Positions 39,535 through 47,873 of a DNA stretch of 64,000 nucleotides are shown piece after piece; the stretch's first letter is position 1; each line of letters opens with the position of its first letter. The stretch lies in assembly GCF_036924645.1 (NCBI RefSeq), contig NZ_JAZHRX010000001.1:4987501-5051500 (forward strand). The letters run 5' to 3'. The notes under the pieces were generated by a model, which saw only the letters and a list, made by a program, of their open reading frames with translations, ran no database searches and was not told the origin of the DNA. This DNA is from Bradyrhizobium sp. AZCC 2176 (lineage in GTDB: Bacteria > Pseudomonadota > Alphaproteobacteria > Rhizobiales > Xanthobacteraceae). The translations under genes were made by a program, and so were the position numbers.

Positions 39535-39879
39535 CTACTTGTTGCAGTCCTTCAGATCCTTGTCCGCGATCGAAAACACGGCGTCGGGCTTGAGATCGAT
39601 GCCGCGCACAAAGCAATGTTTCGAGCCGCGATAGCCGACCTTGGCGTCATAGCGTCCCGGCTCCACTCCCGTGATGCGCAGGCGCTCGTCGTGATCGACT
39701 TCCTTGTCCTTGTCGTTCAGGGTCTGGTTGGGACCCCAGTCGTTCTTGCCGGACGGAGAGAGCTGAAACTCCGAAATGGTCGCGGTGGTCAGATTCCACA
39801 GACGGATGCCTTTTCCCTGCGCGGCCACTTCATTGGCGCTCGCTGCCAGCAGGGTCACCAAAGCCAGGATCCATCGCAT
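39535..39879 (-). CDS. Periplasmic protein, unknown function
   Basis: A 114-residue protein with a signal peptide (W-I-L-A-L-V-T-L-L-A-A-S, cleavage near VAA-QG). The mature part is a probable small beta-sandwich: I-R-L-W-N-L-T-T-A-T-I-S-E-F-Q-L-S-P-S-G and R-Y-D-A-K-V-G-Y-R-G-S-K-H-C-F-V-R-G-I-D-L, with cysteines in H-C-F and D-C-N-K at the end. It ends 36 bp from the pentapeptide gene on the same strand and is probably co-transcribed with it. Confidence 0.68.
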   Translation of the reverse strand: MRWILALVTLLAASANEVAAQGKGIRLWNLTTATISEFQLSPSGKNDWGPNQTLNDKDKEVDHDERLRITGVEPGRYDAKVGYRGSKHCFVRGIDLKPDAVFSIADKDLKDCNK

Positions 39880-39914
39880 CGGGCAATCCCTTCATCGCGA
39901 AGCATTTAGAGCCG

Positions 39915-40709
39915 TCATTGCTTTATCAGACGGTCTCGATTTCTCGCCTTGTCGAAATTTCTCGCCCGGTCGAGGCCGATTGGGGCGATCAACCTGGCTG
40001 AATCGAGATCGGCGCCATCGAAATCGGTATCGATGACGGTGATGCCGGTCAAGTCGGCTCCCCCGAGTTGGGCTCCCTTGAGAGAAGCACCTGTGAGGTC
40101 ACTGCCCTTCAGCGCCGCAAACTCGAGATCGACGCGCGACAGGTCGGCGCTGCGCGCGTTCAGCCCTTCCAGATTGGCGGATTTGAGAATTGCGCGCATC
40201 AGGCCCATCGATTGGTTGCGCATGTCGGCGCCCAAATTTGCGCCCGCGATCGAGGCGCCGACAAGGCTCGCGCCGGTGAGATCAGCGGCGATGCGTGCTC
40301 CCGAGAGATCGGCGCCGTCGAGGCGGGCGCGAACCATCTGCGAGGCGAACAGGTTTGCGCCCTTCAGGCTTGCGCTGGTCAGGTCCGCCTCGAGCAGCCA
40401 TGCCTGGTCGAGGATGGCACGGTCTAGTCTGGCACCGGCGAGCTTCGTCCTGTTGAGCCGTGCCGCACGAAAAATTGCGCCGGACAGGTTGAGCCCGGAG
40501 AGATCGAGCCCGGACAGTCTCTTTCCCGCGAAATCGGCAGGCACGGCGTCGGTCGCCGCGGCGAGCGCGGCCTCGACCTCGGCACGGGTCATTTCGGCCG
40601 AGATCATATCGGGTGACGACAGGTCCACGTGACGCATCATGTCTTGTGCCGCCGCCATCATAGTGGCAAGCGCGAAACCGAGCGCTGCGATTCCGATCGA
40701 GCGTATCAT
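39915..40709 (-). CDS. Exported pentapeptide-repeat protein
   Basis: A 264-residue protein with a signal peptide (I-G-I-A-A-L-G-F-A-L-A-T-M-M-A, cleavage near AAA-QD). About 30 pentapeptide units A-x-L-x-x follow (for example L-S-G-L-D, L-S-G-L-N, L-S-G-A-I, L-T-S-A-S), forming a right-handed quadrilateral beta-helix. Export to the periplasm is unusual for this fold and fits a scaffold role near the quinoprotein machinery; this is inference. ATG 40709 with GGGG upstream is preferred over TTG 40715. Confidence 0.85.
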   Translation of the reverse strand: MIRSIGIAALGFALATMMAAAQDMMRHVDLSSPDMISAEMTRAEVEAALAAATDAVPADFAGKRLSGLDLSGLNLSGAIFRAARLNRTKLAGARLDRAILDQAWLLEADLTSASLKGANLFASQMVRARLDGADLSGARIAADLTGASLVGASIAGANLGADMRNQSMGLMRAILKSANLEGLNARSADLSRVDLEFAALKGSDLTGASLKGAQLGGADLTGITVIDTDFDGADLDSARLIAPIGLDRARNFDKARNRDRLIKQ

Positions 40710-40756
40710 CGTCAACCCCGTCGCTGCTGCATATTAGCACCGGCCTCAGGCGCTGC

Positions 40757-41488
40757 CTATGAGGTATCCCGCTCGGTGGGACCGCCATTGATCCGCCGCA
40801 TGATGTCCAACTTGATTGCGGCGATCTCGGCCTCGCCGCGCTTGCTGCGCGGTGTGCGGATAGGCAGCTTGGCGAGAATCCGAGCCGGTCGCGGCGACAG
40901 CAGGAACAGGCGATCGCCAAGGCGAACCGCGTCGTCCACATCATGGGTAACCAGCAACGTTATCAAGGAGCGGCCGTCCATCAGCAGGGCTATCTCATCG
41001 CGCAGACGGGCGGCGAGGGCAGCATCGAGCGAAGCCAGCGGTTCGTCGAGAATGAGGAACTCCGGATCGATGGCGAAGGCGCGGGCGAGGGCAACGCGCC
41101 GGGCGAGGCCGAGCGATAGCTCGCCGGGAAAATGGTTGCGATGCGCCTTCAGTTCCAGAATCTCGAAGAGTGCTGAGAGCTTCGCTTCATCGGCCAGCGG
41201 CGCGACAAGTCGCACATTTTCTTCGACCGACCGCCAGGGCAACAGCCGCGGTTCCTGGAAAACGAAGCCTATCCGCGCGCCGACCGGACGCGAGACGCGC
41301 CCTTGAAAGTCGTGGTCGAGACCGGCGAGAATCCTGAGCATCGTACTCTTGCCGCAGCCGGATGGACCGACCAAGACGCCTACCTCTCCGGCATCAAGCG
41401 CAAAGGAGACGTCGGCGATCACGTCGTGCTGTTCACCCGCTGCGCTCTTGAACGTCTTGCTGGCGATATCGACCTCAAGCCGCACGGG
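40757..41488 (-). CDS. NitT/TauT-type ABC transporter ATPase
   Basis: A 243-residue ATPase with Walker A GPSGCGKST, Q-loop F-V-F-Q-E-P-R-L-L-P-W and Walker B F-L-I-L-D-E-P-L-A-S-L-D. The signature reads L-S-L-G-L-A-R-R instead of L-S-G-G-Q-x-Q-R, so two central positions are changed; ATP hydrolysis may still occur, but the motif is degenerate. GTG 41488 is preferred, giving a 14-bp overlap with the permease gene; an ATG 51 nt upstream would overlap more. It is the third gene of a three-gene importer. Confidence 0.85.
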   Translation of the reverse strand, partial: PVRLEVDIASKTFKSAAGEQHDVIADVSFALDAGEVGVLVGPSGCGKSTMLRILAGLDHDFQGRVSRPVGARIGFVFQEPRLLPWRSVEENVRLVAPLADEAKLSALFEILELKAHRNHFPGELSLGLARRVALARAFAIDPEFLILDEPLASLDAALAARLRDEIALLMDGRSLITLLVTHDVDDAVRLGDRLFLLSPRPARILAKLPIRTPRSKRGEAEIAAIKLDIMRRINGGPTERDTS

Positions 41489-42212
41489 GACGCCACCGGG
41501 ATGACCGGGCCTCAAATGGCTGCACCAAGACGGTTTCAATGAGGAGCACGACCGCCGCGAAGCTCAGTGAATAGGCAAGCAATAGCGGAATGTCGAACAG
41601 CTGGAACGCCACGCCAATCTCGAAACCAACTCCGTTCGGACGTCCAAGTAATTCCGCAACAAGGACGATCTTCCAGACCAGGGAAAGCCCTGATCGCGCG
41701 GCGGCCGCAATGTAGGGCGACAGTTGCGGCAAAATGACGTGCCGGAACTGCTTCCAGCGCGGCAGCGCAAATACTGTCGCCATTTCGTCGAGTGCCGCGT
41801 CGAGGGCACGCGAGCCTTCGCGCAGCGTGACGACTGCGGTCGGGAGCTTGTTGATGGCGATTGCCGCAATGGCGGCGACTTCAGTCAGTCCAGCCCAGAT
41901 GTAGGCGAGCACGATGACCACGAGCGCCGGCAGATTGAGCAGCAGGATCAGCCAGGGATCGCCCAGCCGATCGGCAAGCCGCACCCGTCCCATCAGGTAT
42001 CCGATGGCGGCGCCCAGCGTCATCGCCAGCGTGAAGGCGAGGGTAACGCGGGCCAATGTCACGCCGAGATGGAAGAACAAGTTACCGGACCTCACTTCCG
42101 CAATCATGGCCGCGAGCACGGTGGGGGGAGGTGGCAGCTTCGCGTCGCCAGCAAGTAGCGAGCCGATCCACCAGGTTGCGAGGAGCACGGCGAATGACAG
42201 TAGGCGCGGCAC
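41475..42212 (-). CDS. NitT/TauT-type ABC transporter permease
   Basis: A 245-residue inner-membrane protein with about six hydrophobic segments. The EAA-type loop is D-E-M-A-T-V-F-A-L-P-R-W-K-Q-F-R-H-V-I-L-P, typical of the nitrate/taurine/sulfonate permease family. The start is GTG 42212, with a GGGAGG ribosome binding site overlapping the end of the binding-protein gene. The longer upstream frame overlaps that gene and is rejected. Confidence 0.87.
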   Translation of the reverse strand: MPRLLSFAVLLATWWIGSLLAGDAKLPPPPTVLAAMIAEVRSGNLFFHLGVTLARVTLAFTLAMTLGAAIGYLMGRVRLADRLGDPWLILLLNLPALVVIVLAYIWAGLTEVAAIAAIAINKLPTAVVTLREGSRALDAALDEMATVFALPRWKQFRHVILPQLSPYIAAAARSGLSLVWKIVLVAELLGRPNGVGFEIGVAFQLFDIPLLLAYSLSFAAVVLLIETVLVQPFEARSSRWRPRAA

Positions 42213-42213
42213 C

Positions 42214-43188
42214 TCAGCCTCCCGGGATCGCGTGATAGAATGTTCCGGACTCGAGTTCAGGTGCCGGCCCGACAAGTTCGCGGCCGCCGATGTCAGCCAG
42301 CACGCGGTAGAGAATGCGTGCGTCGGCTTCTTCGTCGGCGACCGGACGACGCGGAATTCCTTCCCGATAGCGATCGCGATAGGCGCGCAACGTTGCGGCA
42401 TCGGGAGCGCCGGTCAGTGGCGCAATTTTTTCCCATTCCGCATCCGAGGTCGACAGGATCTCTTTCGCTGCGCGGGTCATGGCGACGAAGCGGGCAATTC
42501 TGTCCCGGTTTGCGTTCGCCCATTTTTCGTCGAAGACGTAGCCGATCATGGCAGTGCGGCCTTTGGCGCCGAGCTTCGGCAGTAGATCCTCAATGCCGGC
42601 GATGCGGCGAAAACCCTTCGCTTCCAGTCCGGCGCAGAAATTCCAGTAGTTCAACGTCGCATCCATTTCCCCGCTGAGCGTCTTCGCAGCCAGCAGCGGT
42701 GGCGCGCCGTAAGCGATGGTCGCGTCCGACTTCAGGTCGATGCCGCTCTTCTTCAACCACGCCAGCAGCAACAGCCAGCTCTTGTCGATCGGGCCACCCG
42801 CAACGGCGAGCTTGCGGCCCTTGAGATCGGTCAAGGTCTGGATCGGTGATGCGGCGGGTACCATCACGGCGCCGAGCGCGCTCGAATAGGGATAGAATGT
42901 CAGTTTGGCGCCCAGCCCGCGTTCGCGCGACACCCAAAGCCAGTCGGTGACCACAATGTCGGCATTCCCGGCGCGAAGCGCGATCTTGCCCGCCTCAGGG
43001 CTCGCCAATTCGAAAACCTCAACCGAAAGGTTGGCCTGCCTGTCGAGGCCGTGGGCGCGGATCACGGCGAGTTCCCAGGCGAATGTTCCGGTCTTCTGCA
43101 CCGCAACGCGTATAGCCTCGGCGCTGCAGCACGTGCCGAGCGAGGCCGAAACAATCGTAGCGAGCAGCATGCGAACAAAAAACTTCAT
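42214..43188 (-). CDS. NitT/TauT-type ABC substrate-binding protein
   Basis: A 324-residue periplasmic binding protein with a signal peptide (M-L-L-A-T-I-V-S-A-S-L-G-T, cleavage near CSA-EA). It is of the NMT1/SsuA fold: I-R-V-A-V-Q-K-T-G-T-F-A-W-E-L, A-D-I-V-V-T-D-W-L-W-V, G-G-P-I-D-K-S-W. The ligand is unknown. The location inside a XoxF cluster makes a methanol-associated solute, a metal chelate or a PQQ-related compound possible; sulfonate or nitrate is less expected. It is the first gene of the importer operon. Confidence 0.87.
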   Translation of the reverse strand: MKFFVRMLLATIVSASLGTCCSAEAIRVAVQKTGTFAWELAVIRAHGLDRQANLSVEVFELASPEAGKIALRAGNADIVVTDWLWVSRERGLGAKLTFYPYSSALGAVMVPAASPIQTLTDLKGRKLAVAGGPIDKSWLLLLAWLKKSGIDLKSDATIAYGAPPLLAAKTLSGEMDATLNYWNFCAGLEAKGFRRIAGIEDLLPKLGAKGRTAMIGYVFDEKWANANRDRIARFVAMTRAAKEILSTSDAEWEKIAPLTGAPDAATLRAYRDRYREGIPRRPVADEEADARILYRVLADIGGRELVGPAPELESGTFYHAIPGG

Positions 43189-43274
43189 GGTGCCTTGAGC
43201 CGTTTCCTCGAACATCCGCTTTTCTGTGGGACAGTCATAGCATAGCTTCCACAATTACTAGCGGGAGGAAGACG

Positions 43275-43634
43275 ATGACGCTTGTCGGATCGGTACGACC
43301 TATTGTCGCCGTGTTGACGGCGCTGTTGACGATGACAGCGATCACGCGCGCCGAGGACTTCAACGATTATCCGACGTCGGCGCGCGTCGAATACGCGTTT
43401 GGCTGCCTGAAAGCAAATGGCGAGACGCGGCAGGCGATCGAGCAATGCTCCTGTTCGATCGATGTTATCGCTTCGCTCGTGCCTTTTGAGCGGTATGTCA
43501 CCGCCGAAACCGTGCTCAGCATGTCGCAGGTCCGGGGAAATCTGGGCGGGCAGTTCCGCACATCCGAGCAGGCGGCGAGCGCGCTCAACGAGCTCAGGCG
43601 GGCCCAGGCCGAAGCAGAAGTGCGCTGTTTCTGA
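43275..43634 (+). CDS. Small Cys-containing periplasmic protein of the quinoprotein cluster
   Basis: A 119-residue exported protein (signal peptide cleaved near TRA-ED). The mature part is helical with three cysteines in F-G-C-L-K-A-N-G and E-Q-C-S-C-S-I-D-V-I-A and one at the end (V-R-C-F), suggesting two disulfides. GGGAGG is just upstream of the ATG. From memory, similar proteins occur near XoxF genes. It may help folding or electron transfer; no function is established. Confidence 0.7.
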   Translation: MTLVGSVRPIVAVLTALLTMTAITRAEDFNDYPTSARVEYAFGCLKANGETRQAIEQCSCSIDVIASLVPFERYVTAETVLSMSQVRGNLGGQFRTSEQAASALNELRRAQAEAEVRCF

Positions 43635-43655
43635 GGCGTTGTACGCGGCCCCGAG

Positions 43656-44471
43656 TCAAATCCCGGAATCGTCGATCTTCCATTCATGCTGGAAGACGTG
43701 TCCCTCGGTATCCTTTGCCTCGGCGCGGAAGCGCTTCGCGCCGTTCGACACATAGGTGAACCTGATATTGGGATCTTCCGAAATTGAAATGCCGCCTTCC
43801 ATCGTCAACACCAGGCTGTCGTCCTGCCAGAGCCGCAGTTCGTTGACGAAGAATGCCGGCACATACAGGTGCGTGACCTGGTCCATCTGCAGGCCGGAAT
43901 TGTTGGGGTGCCCGATCATGATCTGGGCCTCGCGTGCGCCGCTGGCGGGGCCTTCATCGGCCTTTGCGAACTGCCGGTAGCGCATCTGGCCGAGCCTGCC
44001 TTTGGCCTCGTCGGCGTTTTTGGCGGCAGGCGCCGAGCAGCCGCCGGACGCTTTCACATACGTCTTGGTCATGTACAGTTTGCCGTCGCTCAGTTCGGCC
44101 ACCGCATGAACATCAGTGTAATTGTTGACGCGGACGCGGGTCGAGATTTCCGACACCTTGGCGTCCGGCCCGAGCTGGAATTTTGCGGCCATCGGCGCGG
44201 GGTTCTGGTCGATGACCAGCGTAATGCTCAGCACCTGCCTGATGTCACCGGGCGGAAGCTTTGTTCGCAAGGTCACCGGCACGATAGCGGCATCCTCGGC
44301 CCGCGTTGGCATTTCGATCGCAATCACGTCGCTGCCATCGTTCATCGGACGGTTGTTGAAGATGTCCTGCACCAGGCCCGGCCAAGGGTCCGGCGTTGCG
44401 GCGAGCGCAAGCGGCGCACCGAACAGCAGCAAGCCAGCGGCGACGAACAGGCGGAAAAGAGATCCGGGCAT
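43656..44471 (-). CDS. Quinoprotein dehydrogenase-associated SoxYZ-like carrier
   Basis: A 271-residue exported protein (signal peptide cleaved near ALA-AT). It fuses a SoxY-like domain (about residues 25-150) and a SoxZ-like domain (about 165-270). The SoxY C-terminal carrier-arm cysteine is recognisable as K-A-S-G-G-C-S-A-P-A. In sulfur oxidation SoxY carries the substrate on such a cysteine; the fused form co-occurs with PQQ dehydrogenases, where its role is unknown. The AAGGTGG before ATG 44471 fixes the start. Confidence 0.85.
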   Translation of the reverse strand: MPGSLFRLFVAAGLLLFGAPLALAATPDPWPGLVQDIFNNRPMNDGSDVIAIEMPTRAEDAAIVPVTLRTKLPPGDIRQVLSITLVIDQNPAPMAAKFQLGPDAKVSEISTRVRVNNYTDVHAVAELSDGKLYMTKTYVKASGGCSAPAAKNADEAKGRLGQMRYRQFAKADEGPASGAREAQIMIGHPNNSGLQMDQVTHLYVPAFFVNELRLWQDDSLVLTMEGGISISEDPNIRFTYVSNGAKRFRAEAKDTEGHVFQHEWKIDDSGI

Positions 44472-44521
44472 GCACCACCTTCGGATGGAAGCAACGAACG
44501 CAATATAGGGCAATGCAGGCG

Positions 44522-45445
44522 CTATTCCCATTCAATTTCCGAAAATGCTGCGGTTGCGTTGCGGGTGTTGAAGTCGTCGAACAAGTCCCACCGGGATCGC
44601 TCGGAGCTCGCTGCCGTGCCTGCCGCCGCGATCGGCTTGCCGCGAGCGACAAGCCCGCGTACGTCCGAGGCCAGCGTTTGGAGATAGCGGCGCTCGTCGG
44701 CGAGGGCGGCCGGCCATCTGCTCACAGGACCGTGACCGGGGACCACGCGTTGCGCGGGCAGGGCACCGAGCTCATCGAGTACGCCCAGCCAGCCGCGGAT
44801 GCTGCCGTCGAGCACGGGCGTGTGGGCCAGAAACACGAGGTCACCCGCGAACAAGGTTTCGGTTTTTTCATCGAGCACCGTGAGATCGCAATCGCTATGC
44901 GCGGCGGGCCATGCCCGCAAGACGAGGGAACGTCGGCCCAGATCCAGATTGAGCGTGCCGCTGACGAGCAGCGTTGGCGGCACGATGCGAATCTCGTCGA
45001 TCAATTCATCGCCCATGGTACGGCGAAATGCATCGAGATAGAATTGTCCGCGCGCGGCGAGCGCGCGTGGCAGGTTCGCGTGGCCGACAAAGGTCGTTCC
45101 GTCCTGCGCGAAAGCGCTATTGCCGAAAACGTGATCGGGATGGCCGTGCGTATTGATGACGTAACGGATCGGCTTGTCGGTCCGGGCGCGAATGGCTGCC
45201 ATCAATTGTCGTCCCTCGCGGAGACTGCCACCGGTATCAATCACGGCGACCGCATCCTCGCCAACGATGAAACCGACATTGGCAATCGCGCCGTCGTTGT
45301 CGCGCGTCATCTGCGCGGTTTGGCCGTTGTGCACGAATACGCCATCGGCAATGGAATCAACGGGCAACGGCTGTTGCTGCGCGTGCGAGGCTGTTGCCGT
45401 AGCGAGCATCGTAAGCGCGGCCAGGATCAATGCGGGATGAGCCAT
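44522..45445 (-). CDS. Quinoprotein relay-type zinc metallohydrolase (MBL fold)
   Basis: A 307-residue exported metallo-beta-lactamase-fold protein (signal peptide cleaved near SHA-QQ). The zinc motif T-H-G-H-P-D-H is intact, with further ligands in A-A-H-S-D-C-D and V-P-G-H-G-P. It resembles SoxH and is found with the SoxYZ-like carrier in PQQ-dehydrogenase clusters; the two genes are 50 bp apart here. It perhaps releases a group from the carrier cysteine, which is inference. ATG 45445 has GGAGG 8 nt upstream. Confidence 0.86.
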   Translation of the reverse strand: MAHPALILAALTMLATATASHAQQQPLPVDSIADGVFVHNGQTAQMTRDNDGAIANVGFIVGEDAVAVIDTGGSLREGRQLMAAIRARTDKPIRYVINTHGHPDHVFGNSAFAQDGTTFVGHANLPRALAARGQFYLDAFRRTMGDELIDEIRIVPPTLLVSGTLNLDLGRRSLVLRAWPAAHSDCDLTVLDEKTETLFAGDLVFLAHTPVLDGSIRGWLGVLDELGALPAQRVVPGHGPVSRWPAALADERRYLQTLASDVRGLVARGKPIAAAGTAASSERSRWDLFDDFNTRNATAAFSEIEWE

Positions 45446-45577
45446 ATTTCGGCCTCCATCCCACCACGAAACGCTATCGGCAATCCCATGTTTCATCGTA
45501 GCTAGGTTTGCGTCGCAGCACAGGCGACGAGTCCGTTACGGGGATTATTCCTGTTGCACGCTCCAAATGACAAGCAT

Positions 45578-45601
45578 AGCATTTTGCTTGTCTGCGGCTT
45601 T
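45578..45601. repeat. Hairpin in the region 45446-45682 before xoxJ
   Basis: GACAAGC and GCTTGTC form a 7-bp inverted repeat with a 10-nt AT-rich loop, about 85 bp before xoxJ. It may be an operator or leader structure. The rest of this 237-bp gap between divergent genes shows no coding content. Confidence 0.3.
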
Positions 45602-45682
45602 CAACGGAACTTCGTTCGTTGGGGTTGCAGATATTTTTCCGACGTTGGCAACCATGGTGGGCCGGAAGTGCAGCAGCTTTCG

Positions 45683-46567
45683 ATGATATATGCCGGGCAG
45701 AAGCGCCGGCTGGCGATTGCAGCATTGGCGGTCCTCGCCGTATTCGTTGGGCGCGATGTCGCACGCGCGCAGATCAATGAAACCGGCGATTTGTCGATCG
45801 AGCTGGTCGATCCCAAGGTGTTGCGCGTCTGCGCCGACCCGCACAATCTGCCGTTCTCCAACGACAAGGGCGAGGGATTTGAGAACAAGCTCGCCGAGCT
45901 GCTCGCCGAGAAGCTGCACAAGAAGCTGGACTACATGTATTTTCCGCAGGCGACCGGCTTCGTCCGGATGACGCTGGGGGCCCATCGTTGCGACGTCATC
46001 ATGGGCTTCCCGCAAGGCGACGACTTGGTCCAGGGCACCAATCCCTACTACCGCACCGCCTATGCGCTGGTCGCCAAGCAGGGTAGCGGCCTCGAAGACG
46101 TTGCGGCGCTGGAAGACGAGCGGCTGAAAGGCAAGCATATCGGCATCGTGGCCGGCACGCCGCCTGCAACCAACATGGCGGTCAATGGCCTGATGGCGAA
46201 TGCCAGACCCTATCAGTTGATGGTCGATACGCGTATCGACTCGTCAGCGGAAGCCATGATCGGTGACCTGATGTCGGGTAAGATTGACGCCGGCATTCTG
46301 TGGGGACCGATGGCGGGCTTCCATGCCAAGAAGGCGAACCCGCCGCTTCACGTCACGCCCCTCGTGAAGGAAAAGACTGGCCCGCGTTTGGCGTTTCGCA
46401 TCGGCATGGGGGTACGGGGCGCCGACCAGAACTGGAAGCGGCTGCTCAACCGCCTGATCCAGGAGAACCAGCCCGCTATCAACAAGATACTGCTGGACTT
46501 CGGCGTTCCCTTGCTCGACGAGAACGACCGGCCGATCGGCGCGGAGACGGCAACGAAAGCGCCATGA
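45683..46567 (+). CDS. xoxJ: XoxJ-like periplasmic binding protein
   Basis: A 294-residue exported protein (N-terminal R-R-L-A-I-A-A-L-A-V-L-A-V-F helix, cleavage near ARA-QI). It is of the family-3 binding protein fold: L-R-V-C-A-D-P-H-N-L-P-F-S-N, G-F-E-N-K-L-A-E-L-L-A, D-V-I-M-G-F-P. Such proteins are encoded with XoxF and MxaF, and XoxJ/MxaJ are thought to help activate or fold the dehydrogenase rather than transport. ATG 45683 is chosen at the signal peptide. The stop overlaps the next gene (ATGA). Confidence 0.87.
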   Translation: MIYAGQKRRLAIAALAVLAVFVGRDVARAQINETGDLSIELVDPKVLRVCADPHNLPFSNDKGEGFENKLAELLAEKLHKKLDYMYFPQATGFVRMTLGAHRCDVIMGFPQGDDLVQGTNPYYRTAYALVAKQGSGLEDVAALEDERLKGKHIGIVAGTPPATNMAVNGLMANARPYQLMVDTRIDSSAEAMIGDLMSGKIDAGILWGPMAGFHAKKANPPLHVTPLVKEKTGPRLAFRIGMGVRGADQNWKRLLNRLIQENQPAINKILLDFGVPLLDENDRPIGAETATKAP

Positions 46568-47139
46568 GACAAACGCTCGCAGGCCTGATCCTTGCGGCAC
46601 TTACATTCATTGTCTCGATATCAGCGCAGGAAAGGCCTCCCGAGCCAGACGGGTACCGCATGGAAGACTACCGTGCGCCGGTTCCCGCAACCCTTGCCGG
46701 CGTGCGTGTTCTGACGACTGCGGAAGCCGGTGAGATCTGGCGGGGAAAGACGGGCGTGTTCATCGATGTAATGCCACGCGCGCCGAAGCCGCCAAATCTT
46801 CCCGAAGGCACGGTCTGGCGCGACCAGCCGCGGCTCAACATTCCCGGCAGCATGTGGCTGCCGGACACCGGCTACGGAAAGCTGGCGGCCGTGACGGAAG
46901 ACTACCTGCGGCGCGGCCTCGTCCGCGCGACGGCGGGCAACAAGACCGCGCTGGTGGTGATTTACTGCCTGGCCGATTGCTGGATGTCCTGGAACGCGGC
47001 AAAGCGAATCCTGACCTACGGCTACGCCAACGTTGCGTGGTACCCCGAAGGAACGGATGGTTGGGAACGGGCCGGTCTGGCGTTGACGGAGGCGCAGCCG
47101 GAACCGCGGGCAGGCGAGGCGGCGCCGTCGGTGCGTTAG
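46564..47139 (+). CDS. PQQ-associated CxxxCW-motif rhodanese-like protein
   Basis: A 191-residue exported protein (N-terminal L-A-G-L-I-L-A-A-L-T-F-I-V, cleavage near SA-QE). The conserved motif C-L-A-D-C-W-M-S-W-N-A-A-K-R lies at C135/C139-W140 within a rhodanese-like fold. The family co-occurs with PQQ-dependent dehydrogenases and is thought to act in the periplasm, possibly in redox handling of cysteines. It is translationally coupled to xoxJ. Confidence 0.87.
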   Translation: MRQTLAGLILAALTFIVSISAQERPPEPDGYRMEDYRAPVPATLAGVRVLTTAEAGEIWRGKTGVFIDVMPRAPKPPNLPEGTVWRDQPRLNIPGSMWLPDTGYGKLAAVTEDYLRRGLVRATAGNKTALVVIYCLADCWMSWNAAKRILTYGYANVAWYPEGTDGWERAGLALTEAQPEPRAGEAAPSVR

Positions 47140-47261
47140 GGCGGGACACAAAATATCGAAAACAACCCCATGCAAAGTAGAATGGGGCTGGGCTCCACTT
47201 GCGTCCCGGGGGACGGGATGGTCCGTCGTCTCGGCCCAACCTGGTCTCATCCTGTTAGCGT

Positions 47262-47873
47262 CTATTCGATTTCCTGCTGGATCGTACGGCCGAGGGCGAA
47301 CAGGCGCTGGTCGATCGCCGTCGGCACCTCACAGACGAACTTGATGACACCTCGACGGTCTTCGAAGATGCGCGTCTGCCAGACAAGCTGATTGCCGAGA
47401 TCGTCGATCTTCGCCTGATCGCGCGGCGTTTCACCCTGCAGCGCCTGCAAGGCAAGCGTGTCGGTGCGGATTTTCTCCGCCGCCTCGCGCTGTTTGCGGG
47501 TGACGCGCTCCAGCCCGCTCAGAACCTGGGAGCGTTGGGCGTTGAGCGAGTCGAACAGTCCGGCGAACAGCAGCTTTCCGCTTTGGGTCTTGTCGGCTGC
47601 ACCGTTCAGATATTCGCTGATCGCCTTTTGCGCTTCCTCGAGCGGGGTCCGCCTTGCCGCCAGCTTCGCGACCAGCGCGCTGACCTCGGCATCGTCCTTC
47701 CACTTGCCCGAGACGTCGTCCAGCGGCGGACCTGCCCACACCGCGGCAACGGATATCTCGGGCACCTTGGCCTGGGTGCACGGCCAGTCCGGATAGCGGG
47801 GGTCGGCGGCATAGCCGAAATTGGTCGCCGCCGTAACGGCAAGCCATGCTGCGATCGCGGTCCGATATTTCAT
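47262..47873 (-). CDS. Exported protein of the PQQ-associated ABC operon
   Basis: A 203-residue exported protein (signal peptide cleaved near GYA-AD). The mature part starts R-Y-P-D-W-P-C-T-Q-A-K-V-P-E-I-S-V-A-A-V-W-A-G-P-P-L and then becomes a long helical, probably coiled-coil region (about residues 60-190). It is the last gene of the minus-strand ABC operon, overlapping the permease (ATGA). Equivalent exported proteins sit in lanthanide uptake (lut) clusters of methylotrophs, so a periplasmic partner role in metal or quinoprotein handling is inferred. Confidence 0.75.
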   Translation of the reverse strand: MKYRTAIAAWLAVTAATNFGYAADPRYPDWPCTQAKVPEISVAAVWAGPPLDDVSGKWKDDAEVSALVAKLAARRTPLEEAQKAISEYLNGAADKTQSGKLLFAGLFDSLNAQRSQVLSGLERVTRKQREAAEKIRTDTLALQALQGETPRDQAKIDDLGNQLVWQTRIFEDRRGVIKFVCEVPTAIDQRLFALGRTIQQEIE

